A stretch of DNA of 64,000 bases, from assembly GCF_036417845.1 (NCBI RefSeq), contig NC_090012.1, positions 310,001-374,000 on the forward strand. The letters are read 5' to 3'. The DNA is from Apteryx mantelli (lineage: Eukaryota; Chordata; Aves; Apterygiformes; Apterygidae). The notes below the pieces were generated by a model. The model was not told where the DNA came from and did no database searches. It was given only the letters and a program-made list of their open reading frames with translations. Position numbers and translations under genes: made by a program. Below, piece by piece: positions 11,980 through 37,079 of this stretch; the first letter of the stretch is position 1, and every line of letters starts with the position of its first letter.

Positions 11980-12540
11980 CCAGTGCTCCCAGTGCCCCCC
12001 AGTATCCCCAGTGCTCCCAGTGTTCCCAGTATCCCCAGTGCCCCCCAGTGTCCCCCAGTATTCCCAGTGCCCCCCAGTGCCCCCCACCCAGCAAGGTCCC
12101 AGGTGCGGCTGGCCCTGGGACCTGGCACCCTGGGGACTCCTCGACACCGCAGAGCCCCCTGCACCCTAAATGCCCCCCTGCACCCCAATGCCCCCTTGCA
12201 CCCCAAATGCCCCCCGCACCTCTAATGGCCCCTGCGCCTCTAATGCCCCTGGGTGCCCCTAAGTGCCCGCCTGCTCCCAAATGCCCTCATCACCCCTAAA
12301 TCCCCCCTGCAACCCCAATGCCCCCGGCACCCCAGATGTCCCCTGCACCCCTATATGCCCATTGCACCCCTAAATGCCCCTGGGTGCCCCTTAATCCCCC
12401 CGCACCCCAAATGCCCCCTGCACCCCAAATGCCCCCCCTACACCCCTATATGCCCCTGGGCGCCCCTAAATGCCCCGGGCATCCCCAATGCCCCCTGCAC
12501 CCCTAAATCCCCCCGCACCCCAAATGCCCCCGGATGCCCC
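11980..12540. repeat. CCCAGTGC and GCACCCCAAATGCCCC arrays upstream of MARK4
   Basis: Two adjoining short-unit arrays (about 9 bp then 17 bp) fill the gap between the CCAAT cluster and the MARK4 CpG island. Confidence 0.8.
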
Positions 12541-12689
12541 CCCCGATCCCCCCCGCCCCGCCCTGGGCTCCGCGCGCCCCCGGGTCCCCCCGCCCGCCCG
12601 CTCCCCCCCGGGTCCCCCCGCCCGCCTGCTCCCCCGGGTCCTTCCGCCCGCCCGCTCAGCCCTCCCCGTCCCTCCCGCGCGGTGCGCGC

Positions 12690-13029
12690 GGCGGCGGCGG
12701 CGGCGCGCGGCTCCTTTAAGGGGCGGAGCCCAGCGGCCCCGGCCTCGGCCCCGCCCCGCCGCTCCGGCCCCCCCGGCCCCGCCCCGCCCCGCCCCGCCCC
12801 TCCCGCCGCCGCACCGGGCCCGGCCCCGGCCCCGGCCCCGGCCCGGCCCCGCCTTTGTGCGCCCCGGCCCGGCCATGAGCCGCCGCTAGCGCGGCCCGGT
12901 GCTGCCCGCCGCCGCCCCCGGTCGGGCCCGGTCCCGGCCCCGGCCCCGGCCCCCCTCCCCGGTCGGGCCCGGTCGGGCCCGGTCCCCCCCCCCGCCGCCC
13001 CGGTGGGCCCCGGCCTCCCGGGGGTGAAG
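12690..13029 (+). promoter_or_regulatory. MARK4: MARK4 CpG-island promoter and 5'UTR
   Basis: Dense CpG, a GGC-repeat tract, GGGGCGGAGC and CCCCGCCCC GC boxes, and a TTTAAG TATA-like element near 12714 lie just before the exon-1 ATG. No CCAAT is in range. The start site is not fixed. Confidence 0.55.
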
Positions 13030-27215
<14,186 letters not shown>

Positions 27216-27234
27216 CGCCCGCCGCCGCCAGCAC

Positions 27235-28130
27235 CCGGGGGTGCATCGGCTCCAGGGGCTGCATCGGTTTCGGGACCCCCCCGAGGCTGCACCGGCTCCG
27301 GGGGCTGCACCGGCACCCAGGGGTGCATTGGCTTCGGGAGCTGCACCGGCACCCAGGGGTGCATCGGCTTCGGGACCCCCGAGGCTGCACCGGCTTTGGG
27401 TGCCGCGTTGGCACCCTGGGGTGCACCGGCTCTGGGATTCCCCCCAAGGCTTCATCAGCACCCAGGGGTGCACCGACTCTGGGACCCCCCTCCCCAAGGC
27501 TGCATCGACGCCCAGGGGTGCATCTCGGCTCCGGGGGGGCTGCATCAGCACCTGGGGGTGCACCGGCACCGGGGGCCACATCGGCACCCATGGGTGCATT
27601 GGCTCCAGGGGCTGCCTGCACCGGCTCCGGGGGCTGCACCAGCACCCAGGGGTGCGCTAGCTCCAGGACCCTGAAGGCTGCACCAGCTCCGGGGGCTGAA
27701 TCGGCTCCAGAGGCTGCACCGGCACCCAGGGGTGCACCAGGTCTGGGACTCCCCCCAAGGCTGCACCAGCTCTGGGTGCTGCACCAGCTCTTGGACCCCA
27801 AAGGCTGCATCAGCTCCAGGGGCTGCACCAGCTCCAGGACCCTGAAGGCTGCACCAGCACCCATGGGTGCATCAGCTCCAGGGGCTGCATCGGCTTCGGG
27901 ACCCCCCCAAAGCTGCACCAGCTCCAGGGGCTGCACCAGCTCCAGGATCCCGAAGGCTGCGCCAGCTCCAGGTGCTGCACTGGCACCCAGGGGTGCACCA
28001 GCTCCAGGATCCCGGAGGCTGCACCAGCTCCAGGTGCTGCACTGGCACCCAGGGGTGCACCAGCTCCAGGACCCTGGAGGCTGCACCGGCTCCAGCACCT
28101 ATGGGTGCTCCTGCAGCTCCAGCACCCATG
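27235..28130 (+). repeat. MARK4: Minisatellite filling the MARK4 3'UTR
   Basis: About 0.9 kb of GGCTGCACCGGCTCCGGG and CACCCAGGGGTGCACC units begins 20 bp after the stop codon. TGCACC/GGTGCA arms allow hairpins. Confidence 0.9.
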
Positions 28131-28349
28131 GGTGCTCCTGGGAGCCGTCGGCTCCGGCACTTTGGGGACCATCGGCTTGGTGATTCGGGGGGCTCCTTGG
28201 GCCTGACTCTGGGTCCCAACCCTGCACCCCAGGGTGGCCCTGAGCCGGCACCCAGCCCTGTACATACCGGCCCCACGGCCACTCCGGCGCCGGCTCCGGC
28301 CTCGGCCCATTTTTAAGTTATTCCTGCCCCGGTCTGTACCCGAGCCCCC

Positions 28350-28355
28350 AATAAA
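28350..28355 (+). terminator. MARK4: MARK4 poly(A) signal AATAAA
   Basis: Canonical hexamer 1.13 kb after the long-isoform stop, and the only one before the convergent CKM gene. Confidence 0.8.
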
Positions 28356-28724
28356 CATAGGAAACCTGTGGCCGTCCCGCCTGGCACCCAGCACCCATCT
28401 CGCCTGGCACCCATCGCCCAGCACCCGGCTCATTCCGCCCCCAGGGACCCAGGCGTCCGGGCCCCACAGTGTGGGCAGAGTTAAGGTGAAGTTGTGCCCG
28501 TGGGGGACCAGATGGGCAGAGGGTGCCCCATGGTGGTGGTGGGACACGGGCAGGGCACCCTTGGGTGTCTTAAGGGTGAGGGGGGGGGCTTGGGGATGGG
28601 GGGGGGAACAGAGGTGACTCCCCCAGCCCCGGACACCTGGGCCCCCAGCAGGTCCAGCATGATGCCAGCACCATCCCCAACGTCCGGACGCCTGGGTCCC
28701 CAACAGGCTCGGAGGCTGGCAGCG

Positions 28725-28730
28725 TTTATT
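28725..28730 (-). terminator. CKM: CKM poly(A) signal AATAAA
   Basis: Minus-strand AATAAA 30 bp after the CKM stop codon, giving a very short 3'UTR. The MARK4 and CKM 3' ends converge within ~370 bp. Confidence 0.8.
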
Positions 28731-28759
28731 GAGGCTGTTTTGGGGTGCCGGGAGGGTCC

Positions 28760-31700
28760 CTATTTCTGGGCCGGGATCATGTCGTCGATGGACTGGTTCT
28801 GCTCCAGCTTCTTCTCCATCTCCACCATGAGCTTGACGCCGTCCACCACCATCTGGACCTGCTCCACCTCGGAGAAGCCCAGGCGGTCGGCGTTGGAGAT
28901 GTCGAAGACGGAGCCCACGGCCGCCGTGTCCACCCCACCTGTGGGGACAGATCGCCGGCATCACCCGTGGGTGGCCCCAGCTCGGCCCCATGTCCCCCCC
29001 CTGGTGGCACCGTGGTTGAGGTCCTGCATGTCCCCTGTGGGTGCTGTGGTTGAGGTGGTCCCTGGTGCTCCTAGGTGTCCCTGTGGACCATGTGGCCTCC
29101 GTGTCCCCTGTAGCCTCCTGTGCTCTCCATGTACCCCATGTCCTCCATGGCCCACTTGTCCTTGGTGCCCACCTGTGTCCCCCATGTCCCCTTTGCCCTC
29201 TGTGGCCACCTGTGTCCCGTGTCCCTTGTATCCTCCATGGCCCATTTGTCCTTGGTGCCCACTTGTGTCCCCCATGTCCCCATGTCCCTCCTGGGCACCT
29301 CGTGTCCCTTATGTTCCGCATGTCCCCATGTGTCCCCACACTCACCCCTGCCCTCCTAACACCTCCATGTCTCTGTAACCAACCTGTGTCCCCTCGTGTC
29401 CCTGCATCTCCATACCCACCCATGTCCCCTGTAACCCTGTGTCCCCATGTCCCTCCATCCCCATACCCACCTGTGTCCCCCCATGTCCTCCTGTGTCCCC
29501 ATGTCCCTTTGTCCCCCTGTCCCCAGTCATGTCCCCACATCACCCGTGTCCCCACGCACCAGTGCCGCGTTTCTGCAGCCGCAGGCGGCCCAGCACCTCC
29601 TCGAATTTCGGGTGCTGGCTGAGCTTGGGCAGGCGCACGTGGACGCCGCCGCGCAGCCCCGTGCCCAGGTTCGAGGGGCAGGTCAGGATGTAGCCCAGGT
29701 GCTCGGTCCACATGAAGGGGTGTCCGGCCTTGCAGAAGATCTCCTCAATCTGTGGGGGGGGACAGAGAGGGACATTGTGGAACCACCCATGGGACACCCC
29801 CATGGGACCACCTGTGGGACCACCACCAACACCAGGGATCACCCATGTCCCCTCCAGGAACCCTCCCTGCCCAGACCTGGCACCCCAAGGTCCCCGCTGC
29901 CACCACCGTCGCAGATCCCCCTCCAGCTCCACCAGCCCAGGACCACCATGTCCCAGAAACTCCCCATGTCCCCAAGACCCCCTATGTCCTCCATGTCACC
30001 CATGCCTCTCTATGTCCCCCTATGTCCCCAAGATCCTCCAGATGCCCTGTATCCCCCATGTCCCCCAGTGTCCCCACCATGCCCACATCCCCAAGACCCT
30101 CCATGTCACCCATGACCACCTGCAACCCAATGCCCCCCGTGTACCCCCGATGTCCCCACCTTCTTGAGGCCGACGCAGAAGCGCCTGAACACCTCCTTCA
30201 TGTTGCCGCCCTTCTCCATGGAGATGACGCGGAGGTGGTCCTCCTCATTCACCCACACCAGGAAGGTCTTGTTGTCGTTGTGCCTGCGGGGACACACTCA
30301 GCACCAGCCTGGGGACCCCCCTGGTGCCCGGCCAACCCCACGGCCTCCCCCGCAGAGGGACAGGGACCCAGGTGTCCAGATGCCCTCAGGTGTCCCGCCA
30401 GGATGGACACCAGGATTGAGGTGTCCCCTTGCACATACACCACCGCCCAGGCAGGACCCAGGCACCCGGGCACCCACCAGATGCCGCGGGCGTCGGGCCA
30501 GTCGCGGGCCATGCCCGAGGCGAGCAGCAGGGGCGACACGGGCTTGTCGAAGAGGAAGTGGTCGTCGATGAGCTGCTGCTGCTCCGCCTCCGTCATGGCC
30601 TTCAGCGGGTAGTAGCGGCCCTTGAACTCCCCCTCCAGGCTGTTCAGGGCTGGGAAGGGGGGGGTGAGGGGCGGGGTCATGTCCAGGCCACGCCCCCACT
30701 GCACAGACCACGCCCACACCCATACCCCCCAGGCCACGCCCATGCCTGACCTAGGCCACGCCCACACCATGGCATTCCCAAGCCACACCCACATCCCTAT
30801 GCCATGCCCATATCCACACCAGGCCACACCCACCTGCACAGGCCACGCCCACACCGTACAGGCCACGCCCACCTCCATTCATGGCCATGCCCACACCCAA
30901 AGCCACACCCTCTCCCAGCCAAACCATGCCCAGACCCAAAGCCACGCCCACACCCAATAAAAGCCACGCCCATGCCCACTCCAGGCCACGCCCACCAACT
31001 GCTTGCATCACCTGCGGGCCCTTGCCCACACATGAGGCCACGCCCCCATATAAAGGCCCCACCCACTGCCATCCCAGACCACGCCCCCACCTCCCAGCAT
31101 CACCTGTCACACTCAGCCCTGCCCCGCCCACCACCCTCCTGGCTCCACCCACCCCAGGCCATGCCCACCCCACCCACTCCTGCAAAGGCCCCGCCCACCT
31201 CCCCAGGCCCCACCCCCCTGCAGCCAGCACACTGGGCTGAGCATGGAAGTCCCTCTCCCCTGGCTGCAGGCCCTGCCCACACCTCCAGCCCCGCCCCTGG
31301 CAGCAAGCCCCGCCCCTAGCAGCAGGCCCCGCCCCTCACCGTTGACGGACAGCTTCTCGATGGCGCGGCGCTCGCCCCGGCTGCAGTGGGGCGGCAGCGA
31401 GTAGCCCTTGATGCTGCGCCCGGTGCGCACCCGGCTGCTCAGCACGTACTTGGGGTCCAGGTCGTCCCCTCCCTGCCAGCACCCGTCAGCGGGGGCCCAG
31501 GCGTCCGGGCACCCCCGCGTCCCCCTGGCCCAGGAGGGACCCAGGCGTCCGGGTCCGCTGGACCCCCACCCAACACCTCCTGGTCCCCACTCCCACCACC
31601 CAGGAGGAACCCAGGCATCGGGGTCTGCTTGACCCCCCACCCAACACCTCCTGGTCCCCACTCCCACCACCCAGGAGGGACCCAGGTGTCTGGGTCTCCT

Positions 31701-32762
31701 TGACCCCCCACCCAACACCTCCTGGTCCCCATTCCCACCACCCAGGAGGAACCCAGGCATCGGGGTCTCCTTGACCCCCCCACCCAACACCTCCTGGTCC
31801 CCATTCCCACCACCCAGGAGGAACCCAGGTGTCCAGGCACCCTTAAATCCCCTTGATCCCCACCCCAACACCCCCTGGTCCCCACTCCCCCCACCCAGCA
31901 GGAACCCCGGCGTCCGGCACCTTGAGGTTCTCATGGTTGAGGTCGGTGCGGTGCTTGTCGGTGGGCTTGTAGCCGCCGTGGCGGTCCTGGATGACGGGGT
32001 CGAAGAGATCCTTGAAGACCTCGTAGGACTCCTCGTCCCCGGCCACGCAGCCCACCGTCATGATGAATGGGTGCCCTGCGGGCGGCCGGCGCGTCAGTGG
32101 GTGCCAGTACCAGCACCAGGAACCAGCATCGGGCACCAGCACCCGACACACCAGCACTGGCCGAGGGGATACCAGCAGCACTGAGGCTGGTCAAGGGGAC
32201 ACTAGGGCTGGCCGAGGGGACATTGGGGCTGGTGGACAGGGACACTGAGGACACTGGGACTGGCCAAGGGGACAGTGGGGACTCCAGGGTGGGTTGAGAG
32301 GCCCCTGGGGACACCGGGTCTGGCCAAGGGGACACTGGGGGCACCAAGGCTGGTTGAGGGTCCCCTGGGGACATTGTGGATGGCCAAGGGGACACCAAGG
32401 CTGGTTGAGGGTCCCCTGGGGACATTGTGGATGGCCAAGAGGACACTGGGGACACCAAGGCTCATTGAGGGTCCCCTGGGGATATCATGGATGGCCAAGG
32501 GGACACTGGGGACACCAAGGCTCACTGAGGGGACATCGGGGTGGGCCGAGGGGGCTGCCGGGTGCCCACCAGGGTTGTCGACACCGGTCTGGATGACGTC
32601 GTCGAGGGTGAAGCCGCTGGGCGTCTCCTTGTCGCGCAGGCGCTGGTAGAGGGCGGGCGTCAGCACCTTGGCCATGTGGTTGTTGTGCTTGGTGAGGTCG
32701 GGGAACTCCTCCTCCGCCGAGAACTTCAGCTTGTGCTTGTTGTGGGTGCTGCTGAAAGGCAT
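28760..32762 (-). CDS. CKM: Creatine kinase, M-type
   Basis: Seven coding exons: 32762-32570, 32075-31921, 31472-31340, 30649-30478, 30283-30160, 29749-29560, 28938-28760. They sum to exactly 381 codons plus stop, the invariant length of cytosolic creatine kinases. The enzyme reversibly transfers phosphate between ATP and creatine at the sarcomere M-band. Active-site Cys283 lies in [14 protein letters not shown]. The NEEDH loop, the [19 protein letters not shown] phosphagen-kinase segment and the C-terminus IDDMIPAQK are all present. The N-terminus [14 protein letters not shown] is the bird form. The first coding exon begins 13 bp upstream of the ATG at an AG acceptor, so the 5'UTR is split. 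No damaging change was seen. Confidence 0.98.
28946..29555. repeat. CCATGTCCCC short-unit array, CKM last intron
   Basis: Degenerate 10-60-bp GTGTCCCCATGTCC units; a 69-bp block near 29150 is repeated near 29220. The next intron (29750-30159) has a shorter, more decayed version. Confidence 0.75.
30690..31335. repeat. CCACGCCCACACC array, CKM intron
   Basis: ~12-25-bp units of GGCCACGCCCAC over 0.65 kb between coding exons 3 and 4. Confidence 0.85.
31500..31910. repeat. 71-bp minisatellite, CKM intron
   Basis: CAACACCTCCTGGTCCCC recurs at 71/72-bp steps (31571, 31642, 31713, 31785). Each unit contains a form of the dispersed GGACCCAGGCGTCCGGG motif. Confidence 0.88.
32190..32545. repeat. ~50-60-bp GGCCAAGGGGACAC array, CKM intron
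   Basis: Units with GGTTGAGGGTCCCCTGGGGACA, six to seven copies between coding exons 1 and 2. Confidence 0.8.
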
Positions 32763-32824
32763 GGTGGCGGCGGGCCTGCGCGGCACCGGCCCCCGCGTCA
32801 GCCACCGGGCTCGGCATGGCCATC

Positions 32825-33600
32825 AGGGATAGGTGACAGGCATCAGGCATGGGCATGGCATGGGACATGGCATGGCATGGAGAACAGCATGGGACATGGC
32901 ATGGGACAGCATGGCACAGGGCACAGCATGGGGGTGGCAGGCCTGTGGGGCACAGGCATCAGGCATGGGACACAGCATGGAACATGGCATGGGGCATGGC
33001 ATGGGACACGGCATGGCATGGGGCACAGCACCCCATGGGGCACAGCATGGGGCACAGCATGGGGCATGGCACAGGTCATGGCATGGGGCACAGCATGGGG
33101 CATGGAATGGCACAGGACACGGCTATCAGGGCCAGGTGACAGGCACGGGACACTGCACGGGACATGGCACAGGGCACAGCATGGCACAGGACACAGCACG
33201 GCACAGGACACAGCTGTCAGGGCCAGGTGCTGGGCATGGCATGGGGGACATGGCACCCTGTCACAACACTGCCCGGACCTGGCACGGAGGTGCTGCAAAA
33301 GCTGGGGGGGGGGGGGGGACATAGGTGCCACGGCACGGGGGACACGGCAAGGACACGGGGACATGGCATGGGGACGTGGGATGGGCATGGGAGTAACAGG
33401 GGGACATGGCACGAGCACAGGGGACGTGTGGGACATGGCATAGGGGACACAGGGGACATGGGGGACATGGGATGGGGGGATGTGGGGGACATGGAGAACA
33501 TGGCGTGGACACAGAGGACATGGCACATGGGACACGGCATAGGGGACACAGGGGACACAGGGGACATGGAGGACACAGCATGGACACAGGGGACGGGGGA
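32825..33600. repeat. GCATGGGACATG and GGGGACATGG arrays, CKM intron 1
   Basis: Two short-unit arrays (split near 33290 by a G-run) between CKM coding exon 1 and the muscle-motif island. Confidence 0.8.
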
Positions 33601-33750
33601 GGGAGCACAGCCCAGCACTGGATCGGGCCGGGCGGGCACTAGGACCCTGGGGGGCGGAGCAGTGATGGGCGTGTCCCCGGTGGGGCAGGGTATAGGGGGC
33701 GTGTCCCCGGGGGCGGGGCGTGTCCCGGGGGCGGGGCCTGAGCCAGCCGG

Positions 33751-33808
33751 CAGGTGCCGGGCAGGTCCCGGCTATATTTGGCCGGGTCGAGCCAGGGGCT
33801 ATTTATAG
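33751..33808 (-). promoter_or_regulatory. CKM: Candidate CKM intron-1 muscle enhancer or alternative promoter
   Basis: A short non-repetitive island between tandem arrays holds an E-box CAGGTG (33751), a CArG-like CTATATTTGG (33772) and a perfect MEF2 site CTATTTATAG (33799) within 58 bp. It is ~0.75-0.8 kb inside intron 1, about where the mouse Ckm intronic modulatory region lies. Function is inferred from motifs only. Confidence 0.5.
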
Positions 33809-33904
33809 CCCCCAAAGGGCACCGGGAGCCGAACCGGGGGGGGGGGGGGGGGGGGGGGCTGGTACCGGCTCTGCCCCGCCCGGTACCGGCACAGTCAGAC
33901 CCGG

Positions 33905-34440
33905 TGCAGCCCGGTGCGGGGACCGCGGGGGTCGGACCCGGCTCGGGTCGGTGCTGGAGGGGTCGGACCCGGTTCGGGTCGGTACCGGAGGGGTCCAGCC
34001 CGGTTTGGGTCAGTACCGGAGGGGTTGGACCCGGCTCGGCTTGGTACCGGAGGGGTCCAGCCCAGTTTGGGTCAGTACCGGAGGGGTTGGACCCGGCTCG
34101 GCTTGGTACCGGAGGCGTCCAGCCCAGTTTGGGTCAGTACCGGAGGGGTTGGACCCGGCTCGGGTCGGTACCGGAGGCGTCCAGCCCGGTTCGGGTCAGT
34201 ACCGGAGGGGTCGGACCCGGCTCGGCTCGGTACCAGAGGGGTCCAGCACAGTTTGGGTCGGTACCAGAGAGGTCAGACCCAGCTCGGGTCAGTACCGGAG
34301 GGGTCCAGCCCGGTTTGGGTCAGTACCGGAGGGGTCGGACCCGGCTCGGGTCGGTACCGGAGTGGTCCAGCACAGTTTGGGTCAGTACCGGAGGGGTCGG
34401 ACCCGGCTTGGGTCAGACCCGGCCCGGTTCGGTTCAGCAG
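33905..34440. repeat. 31-bp minisatellite, CKM intron 1
   Basis: About 17 units of GGGGTCGGACCCGGCTCGG plus GTCGGTACCGGA, starting after a long G-run (33838-33860) and ending next to the CKM first-exon donor. Confidence 0.92.
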
Positions 34441-34483
34441 CGGAGGGGGCCGGTCCGGACCGGTGCCGGTGCCGGGGTGTTAC

Positions 34484-34546
34484 CTGAGCGGGACGGACGA
34501 GCGGGTCGGGTCGGGTCGGAGGGGTCGGACCGGCGGCAGTGGCGGC
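34484..34546 (-). other. CKM: CKM non-coding first exon (predicted)
   Basis: On the minus strand a TATA box is followed ~30 bp later by a short GC-rich leader that ends at a good donor (ctcag then gtaaca). This would splice to the acceptor at 32776-32778. The 5' edge is an estimate from TATA spacing. Mammalian CKM also has a short untranslated exon 1. Confidence 0.6.
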
Positions 34547-34575
34547 GGCGGCGGGATCGGGGCTGGACACCGGCC

Positions 34576-34581
34576 TTTATA
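34576..34581 (-). promoter_or_regulatory. CKM: CKM TATA box (TATAAA)
   Basis: The minus strand reads gctataaaggcc, a near-consensus TATA box placed just upstream of the predicted first exon. A second minus-strand TATAAATA lies in intron 1 at 33799-33808 and is an alternative promoter candidate. Confidence 0.6.
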
Positions 34582-34689
34582 GCCCCGGGGTCGCGCCGCC
34601 CCCCCCCCCGCCTCGGCCCGCCCCCGGTGGCACCGGGGTCCTGGGGGTACCGGGGGGGGGGGGGGGCCGGTACCACCCACCACCGGGCT

Positions 34690-35075
34690 ACATCGAGCCG
34701 GACCGGCTCAGCCAAACTGGGACCGGGGGGGCAGAACCGGGACCGGGGGGGAAAACCGGGACCGGGGTGGGCAGAACCAGGACCCAGTGGGTAAAATCGG
34801 GACTGGGGAGGCAGAACCGGGACCAGGGGGACAAAACCGGGCCCAGGGGGGCAGAACTGGGACCAGAGGGGCAGAACCAAGCCTAGGGGGTAAAACTGGG
34901 ACCGGGGGGACAAAACCAGATCCAGGGGGGCAGAACCGGGACCGGGGGGCAGAACTGGGACGGGGGGGGGCAGAACCAGTGCCCCCACAGGACCCAGGGA
35001 GTAAAACCGGGCTCAGGGGAACAGAACCGGGACCCGGGGGGTAAAACCGGGACAAGAGGGGCAGAACCGGGCCCC
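34690..35075. repeat. ~20-bp GGGGCAGAACCGGGACC array upstream of CKM
   Basis: About 19 purine-rich units ~150-500 bp upstream of the CKM TATA box. Confidence 0.85.
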
Positions 35076-35284
35076 GGGGGGCAGTGCACCGAGCCCCGGC
35101 CTCGCCGGGACCCCCGCAGGCCCCCCCCGGATCCACCCCCTGCCCCGAGCGGGTCAGGCCTCAGCGGGGTCGGGTGTCCGGTGGGCGCCCTGCCCGGCAG
35201 CTGCCCGGCCCCGAAATACGGCGGCAAGGTGGGTCCGGGCGCGGGGCCAGCGAGGCGCCCGCCGCCTCCGGCCCTCGCACGCAC

Positions 35285-35870
35285 GTCCTTGCACGGGTGT
35301 CCTGCGCCTTGCACGGGTGTCCCACACCTTGCATAAGTGCCCTGCGCCTTGCACAGGCGCCCTGCACCTTGCACGAGTGTCCTGCACCTTGCATGGGCGC
35401 CCTGCACCTTGCACAAGCATTCTGCACCTTGCACGGGTGCCCTGTGCCTTGCATGGGTGCCCTGCTCCTTGCACAAGCGTCCTGCGCCTTGCACGGGTGC
35501 CCTGCACCCTGTTCTCTGCTTGGGCCTTGCTGTTTCACCCCATGCACACTCTTCACCGCACGGTGCACACCGCATGCCGCACGCTGCAAGGTGCACACAC
35601 TGCACGGCACGCAGCGCACACTGCATGTCACACACTGCAAGGTGCACGCACTGCACGGTGCACACTGCAAGGTGCACACACTGCATGGAGCGCGGCGCAC
35701 ACCACACGTCGCACGCCGCAAGGTGCATGCACTGCATGGCACGCAGTGCACACCGCACGTCGCATGCTGCAAGGTGCATGCACTGCACACTGCACAGTGC
35801 ACACCGCACGTTGCAGGCTGCAAGGTGCATGGCGCACAGTGCACCCCCTCCACACACCCCCTTCGTTGCA
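35285..35870. repeat. Two GCA-type arrays (20-bp unit, then CTGCAAGGTGCA unit)
   Basis: CCTGCACCTTGCACGGGTGC repeats at exact 20-bp steps (35341, 35361, 35381, 35401). After a short unique gap comes a GCACACTGCAAGGTGCAC array rich in palindromes. Confidence 0.88.
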
Positions 35871-35879
35871 CACTGCACG

Positions 35880-36335
35880 GGAGAAAAGGGAGGGAGAAAT
35901 GGGGAGAGGAAATGGGGAAAGAGCGGAGAGATGGAGGGATGGGTGGAGTGGTGGAGGGACGAATAGAGAGGATGGGAGGATGGAGAGAGGGAAAGGGGAG
36001 CAGAGAGATGTCGGGAGGAGATGGAGGAAGGGATGACGAGAGGGTAGAAGAAGAGAAGGATGCAGGGAGAGAGGGCTGGAGGGAGGGGTAGAGGGATGGA
36101 GAGAGGGCAGAGGGAGGGAGAGAGGGATGAATAGAGAGGATAGAGGGAGAGAGGGATTGAGAGACAGAGAGAGGGATGGAGAGAGAGAGAGGGATGGAGG
36201 GAGGGATAAAAGATGGAGGGAGGGAGGGGGAGATGGAGGCATAGAGGGAGAGATGGAGGGATGGGGGAGGGAGAGGGGAGAGGGGAGAGGAAGGGAGGGA
36301 GGGATAGATGGACAGAGAGAGAGATGGGGAGACCC
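35880..36335 (+). repeat. Polypurine (GGAGAGA/GGGATGG) tract
   Basis: ~450 bp almost free of C, with GGAGAGAGGGATGGA units. It can form a triplex (H-DNA). It lies between CKM and KLC3. Confidence 0.9.
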
Positions 36336-36436
36336 AGGCGAGGAGGGGCCACCCACAAGGACCCCGCCGCCCACGCTGGGCCCATGGGTGCCTCTTGGGG
36401 ACACGGTGGCACCCCCATCCCCGCACTGGGCAGGGC

Positions 36437-36706
36437 CCAAAATAGCCACGGCGGGTGCCAGCAGCCCCCCTGTGTCCCCCACCCCCACCCCACGGCACAG
36501 GGGTCCCCGGTGTGGGTGCTGGGCTGGAGGGGGGGGTCAGGGTGCTGGGGGCACCCAGCTGGTGCTGTGACCCCAGGGGAGGATCCGCTGGATCAGGGCA
36601 ATTCTAGCCGGGGGCCAGCGCCCCCCCCCCCCCCCAAGCACCCGGTATTTTTAGGCCGGATCAGGTTACCGGCGGGGATCCGGTGTCGGCGGGGCTGGGG
36701 CAGGTG
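36437..36706. promoter_or_regulatory. Candidate upstream muscle enhancer between CKM and KLC3
   Basis: This island of low repeat content holds CCAAAATAGC (CArG-like, 36437), CAGCTG (E-box, 36556), GTATTTTTAG (MEF2-like, 36645) and CAGGTG (E-box, 36701). It lies ~1.9-2.2 kb upstream of the predicted CKM start. The mammalian CKM upstream enhancer combines the same site types. It could also act on KLC3. Confidence 0.4.
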
Positions 36707-37079
36707 CCGGGGACCCCGGCGGGGGGGACCGGGAGGGCCGGGCGGCAGGGTGGCCCCGGGCACCCAGGGGTGGGGGAACCCCCCCTCCCCCCCAGCACCG
36801 GGGTGGGTGCTGGAGGAGGGGGTTCGGGGTGCACGTGCCCCCCAAGCAGGGCTGCACCCACCCCAGAGTAGGTGGGTGGGGGTCTGGGTGCCCCCAGGGT
36901 GGACAGAGGGGGGTCTAGATTACCCCCCCCCAGGGTGGGCAGGGGGTGGTTAGGGACCCCCCCCATGGTGGGTACAGGGGGGTCTGGGTGCCCCCAGGGT
37001 GGGCATGGGGGGGTCAGGAGCCCCCCAAGGTGGGGGGGGGATATGGACCCCCCCCCCAGGGATGGATCTCCATACCTCT

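Noticed and set aside
33720-34794. Plus-strand open frames over the CKM intron 1/upstream region
   Set aside because: Product of the 31-bp and 20-bp arrays; no start context, no known protein, antisense to CKM.
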